Source: an uncultured Eubacteriales bacterium
GTDB taxonomy: Bacteria > Bacillota > Clostridia > Lachnospirales > CAG-274
Assembly: GCA_905201505.1 (NCBI GenBank)
Contig: CAJKOJ010000049.1
Location: forward strand, 1-14,239
Reading direction: 5' to 3'
Length of the DNA stretch: 14,239 bases
Shown: piece after piece, positions 14,119 through 14,239 of the stretch
How the letters are laid out: each line of letters starts with the position of its first letter
Position numbering within the stretch: position 1 is the first letter of the stretch
Program-made: the position numbers and the translations under genes
The notes under the pieces: model-generated
What the model was told of the DNA's origin: nothing
The model's database searches: none
What the model saw: only the letters and a program-made list of their open reading frames with translations

Positions 14119-14239
14119 TTAATTAAAACAATCCTTTTCATATTTAGCCTTTATATATTTATGTATATAGGCAAGGTCAATATAAAAGTTTCGGCTAATA
14201 GCTTCGCTGTAACGTTCTCGGTGTATATATGTTTCTGTA
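14119..14239 (-). CDS. Partial CDS: C-terminal 39 residues of an unidentified protein
   Basis: An open minus-strand frame enters from the right edge and ends at TAA (14121-14119). It encodes 39 residues containing HRERYSEAISRNFYIDLAY and then IHKYIKAKYEKDCFN at the end. The charged, aromatic, helix-like composition and the terminator 33 bases beyond the stop support a real gene. The family cannot be recognised from this fragment; the start and most of the protein lie outside the window. Confidence 0.65.
   Translation of the reverse strand, partial: TETYIHRERYSEAISRNFYIDLAYIHKYIKAKYEKDCFN

Noticed and set aside
13791..14141. 116-codon minus-strand frame at the right end
   Set aside because: It runs antisense through the dockerin and the terminator. 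The credible minus-strand gene is the one ending at 14119, in a different frame.

Overview
The window is AT-rich, gene-dense chromosome from a low-GC, spore-forming, anaerobic member of the Clostridia. This is inferred from strong GGAGG-type ribosome sites, AGA/ATA-rich codon use, a CotF-type spore coat pair, a manganese catalase related to CotJC, a dicluster ferredoxin divergent from a Crp/Fnr regulator, and a dockerin-bearing BspA-type repeat protein. The species cannot be named from the sequence. No rRNA, tRNA, insertion sequence, phage gene or CRISPR array was seen, and no gene-free stretch exceeds about 205 bases.

Left part (1-2481), stress and redox. A MerR-type promoter with a 19-bp spacer fires rightward into about 90 bases without a gene and then a strong hairpin. 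A minus-strand manganese catalase with all five metal ligands follows. Next comes a minus-strand ferredoxin-like protein whose second cluster motif lacks one cysteine, divergent from a Crp/Fnr regulator. The short gap between them holds a TGAC-N5-GTCA dyad. The pair resembles the FrdX/HcpR arrangement linked in anaerobes to the hybrid cluster protein and nitrosative stress.

Middle (2544-8224), transport and coat. An AraC-family regulator (GTG start) sits 7 bases before an EamA/DMT transporter. Two small spore coat-type genes follow (57 and 83 aa). Then comes a complete polar amino acid ABC importer: lipoprotein, permease and ATPase. It has a near-consensus extended -10 promoter, a terminator-like hairpin only a few bases after the predicted transcription start, and a second terminator between the binding protein and the permease. 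A second EamA/DMT gene begins 3 bases after the ATPase stop, so importer and probable exporter are likely co-transcribed.

Right part (8225-14239). A bidirectional terminator separates the importer operon from a convergent minus-strand operon of a MATE efflux protein and an S41 carboxy-terminal processing protease, with its own promoter. Divergently, a short-chain dehydrogenase/reductase is followed by a 743-aa surface protein with an N-terminal membrane anchor, BspA/LRR_5 repeats and a C-terminal type I dockerin. A long terminator and the 39-residue C-terminal end of an unidentified minus-strand protein close the window.

Most of this is ordinary accessory clostridial chromosome; I found no clearly new system. 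The points most worth following are the importer-plus-DMT operon with its promoter-proximal hairpin, the anchored LRR-dockerin protein, the ferredoxin/regulator pair with its candidate operator, and the gene-less MerR-type promoter.
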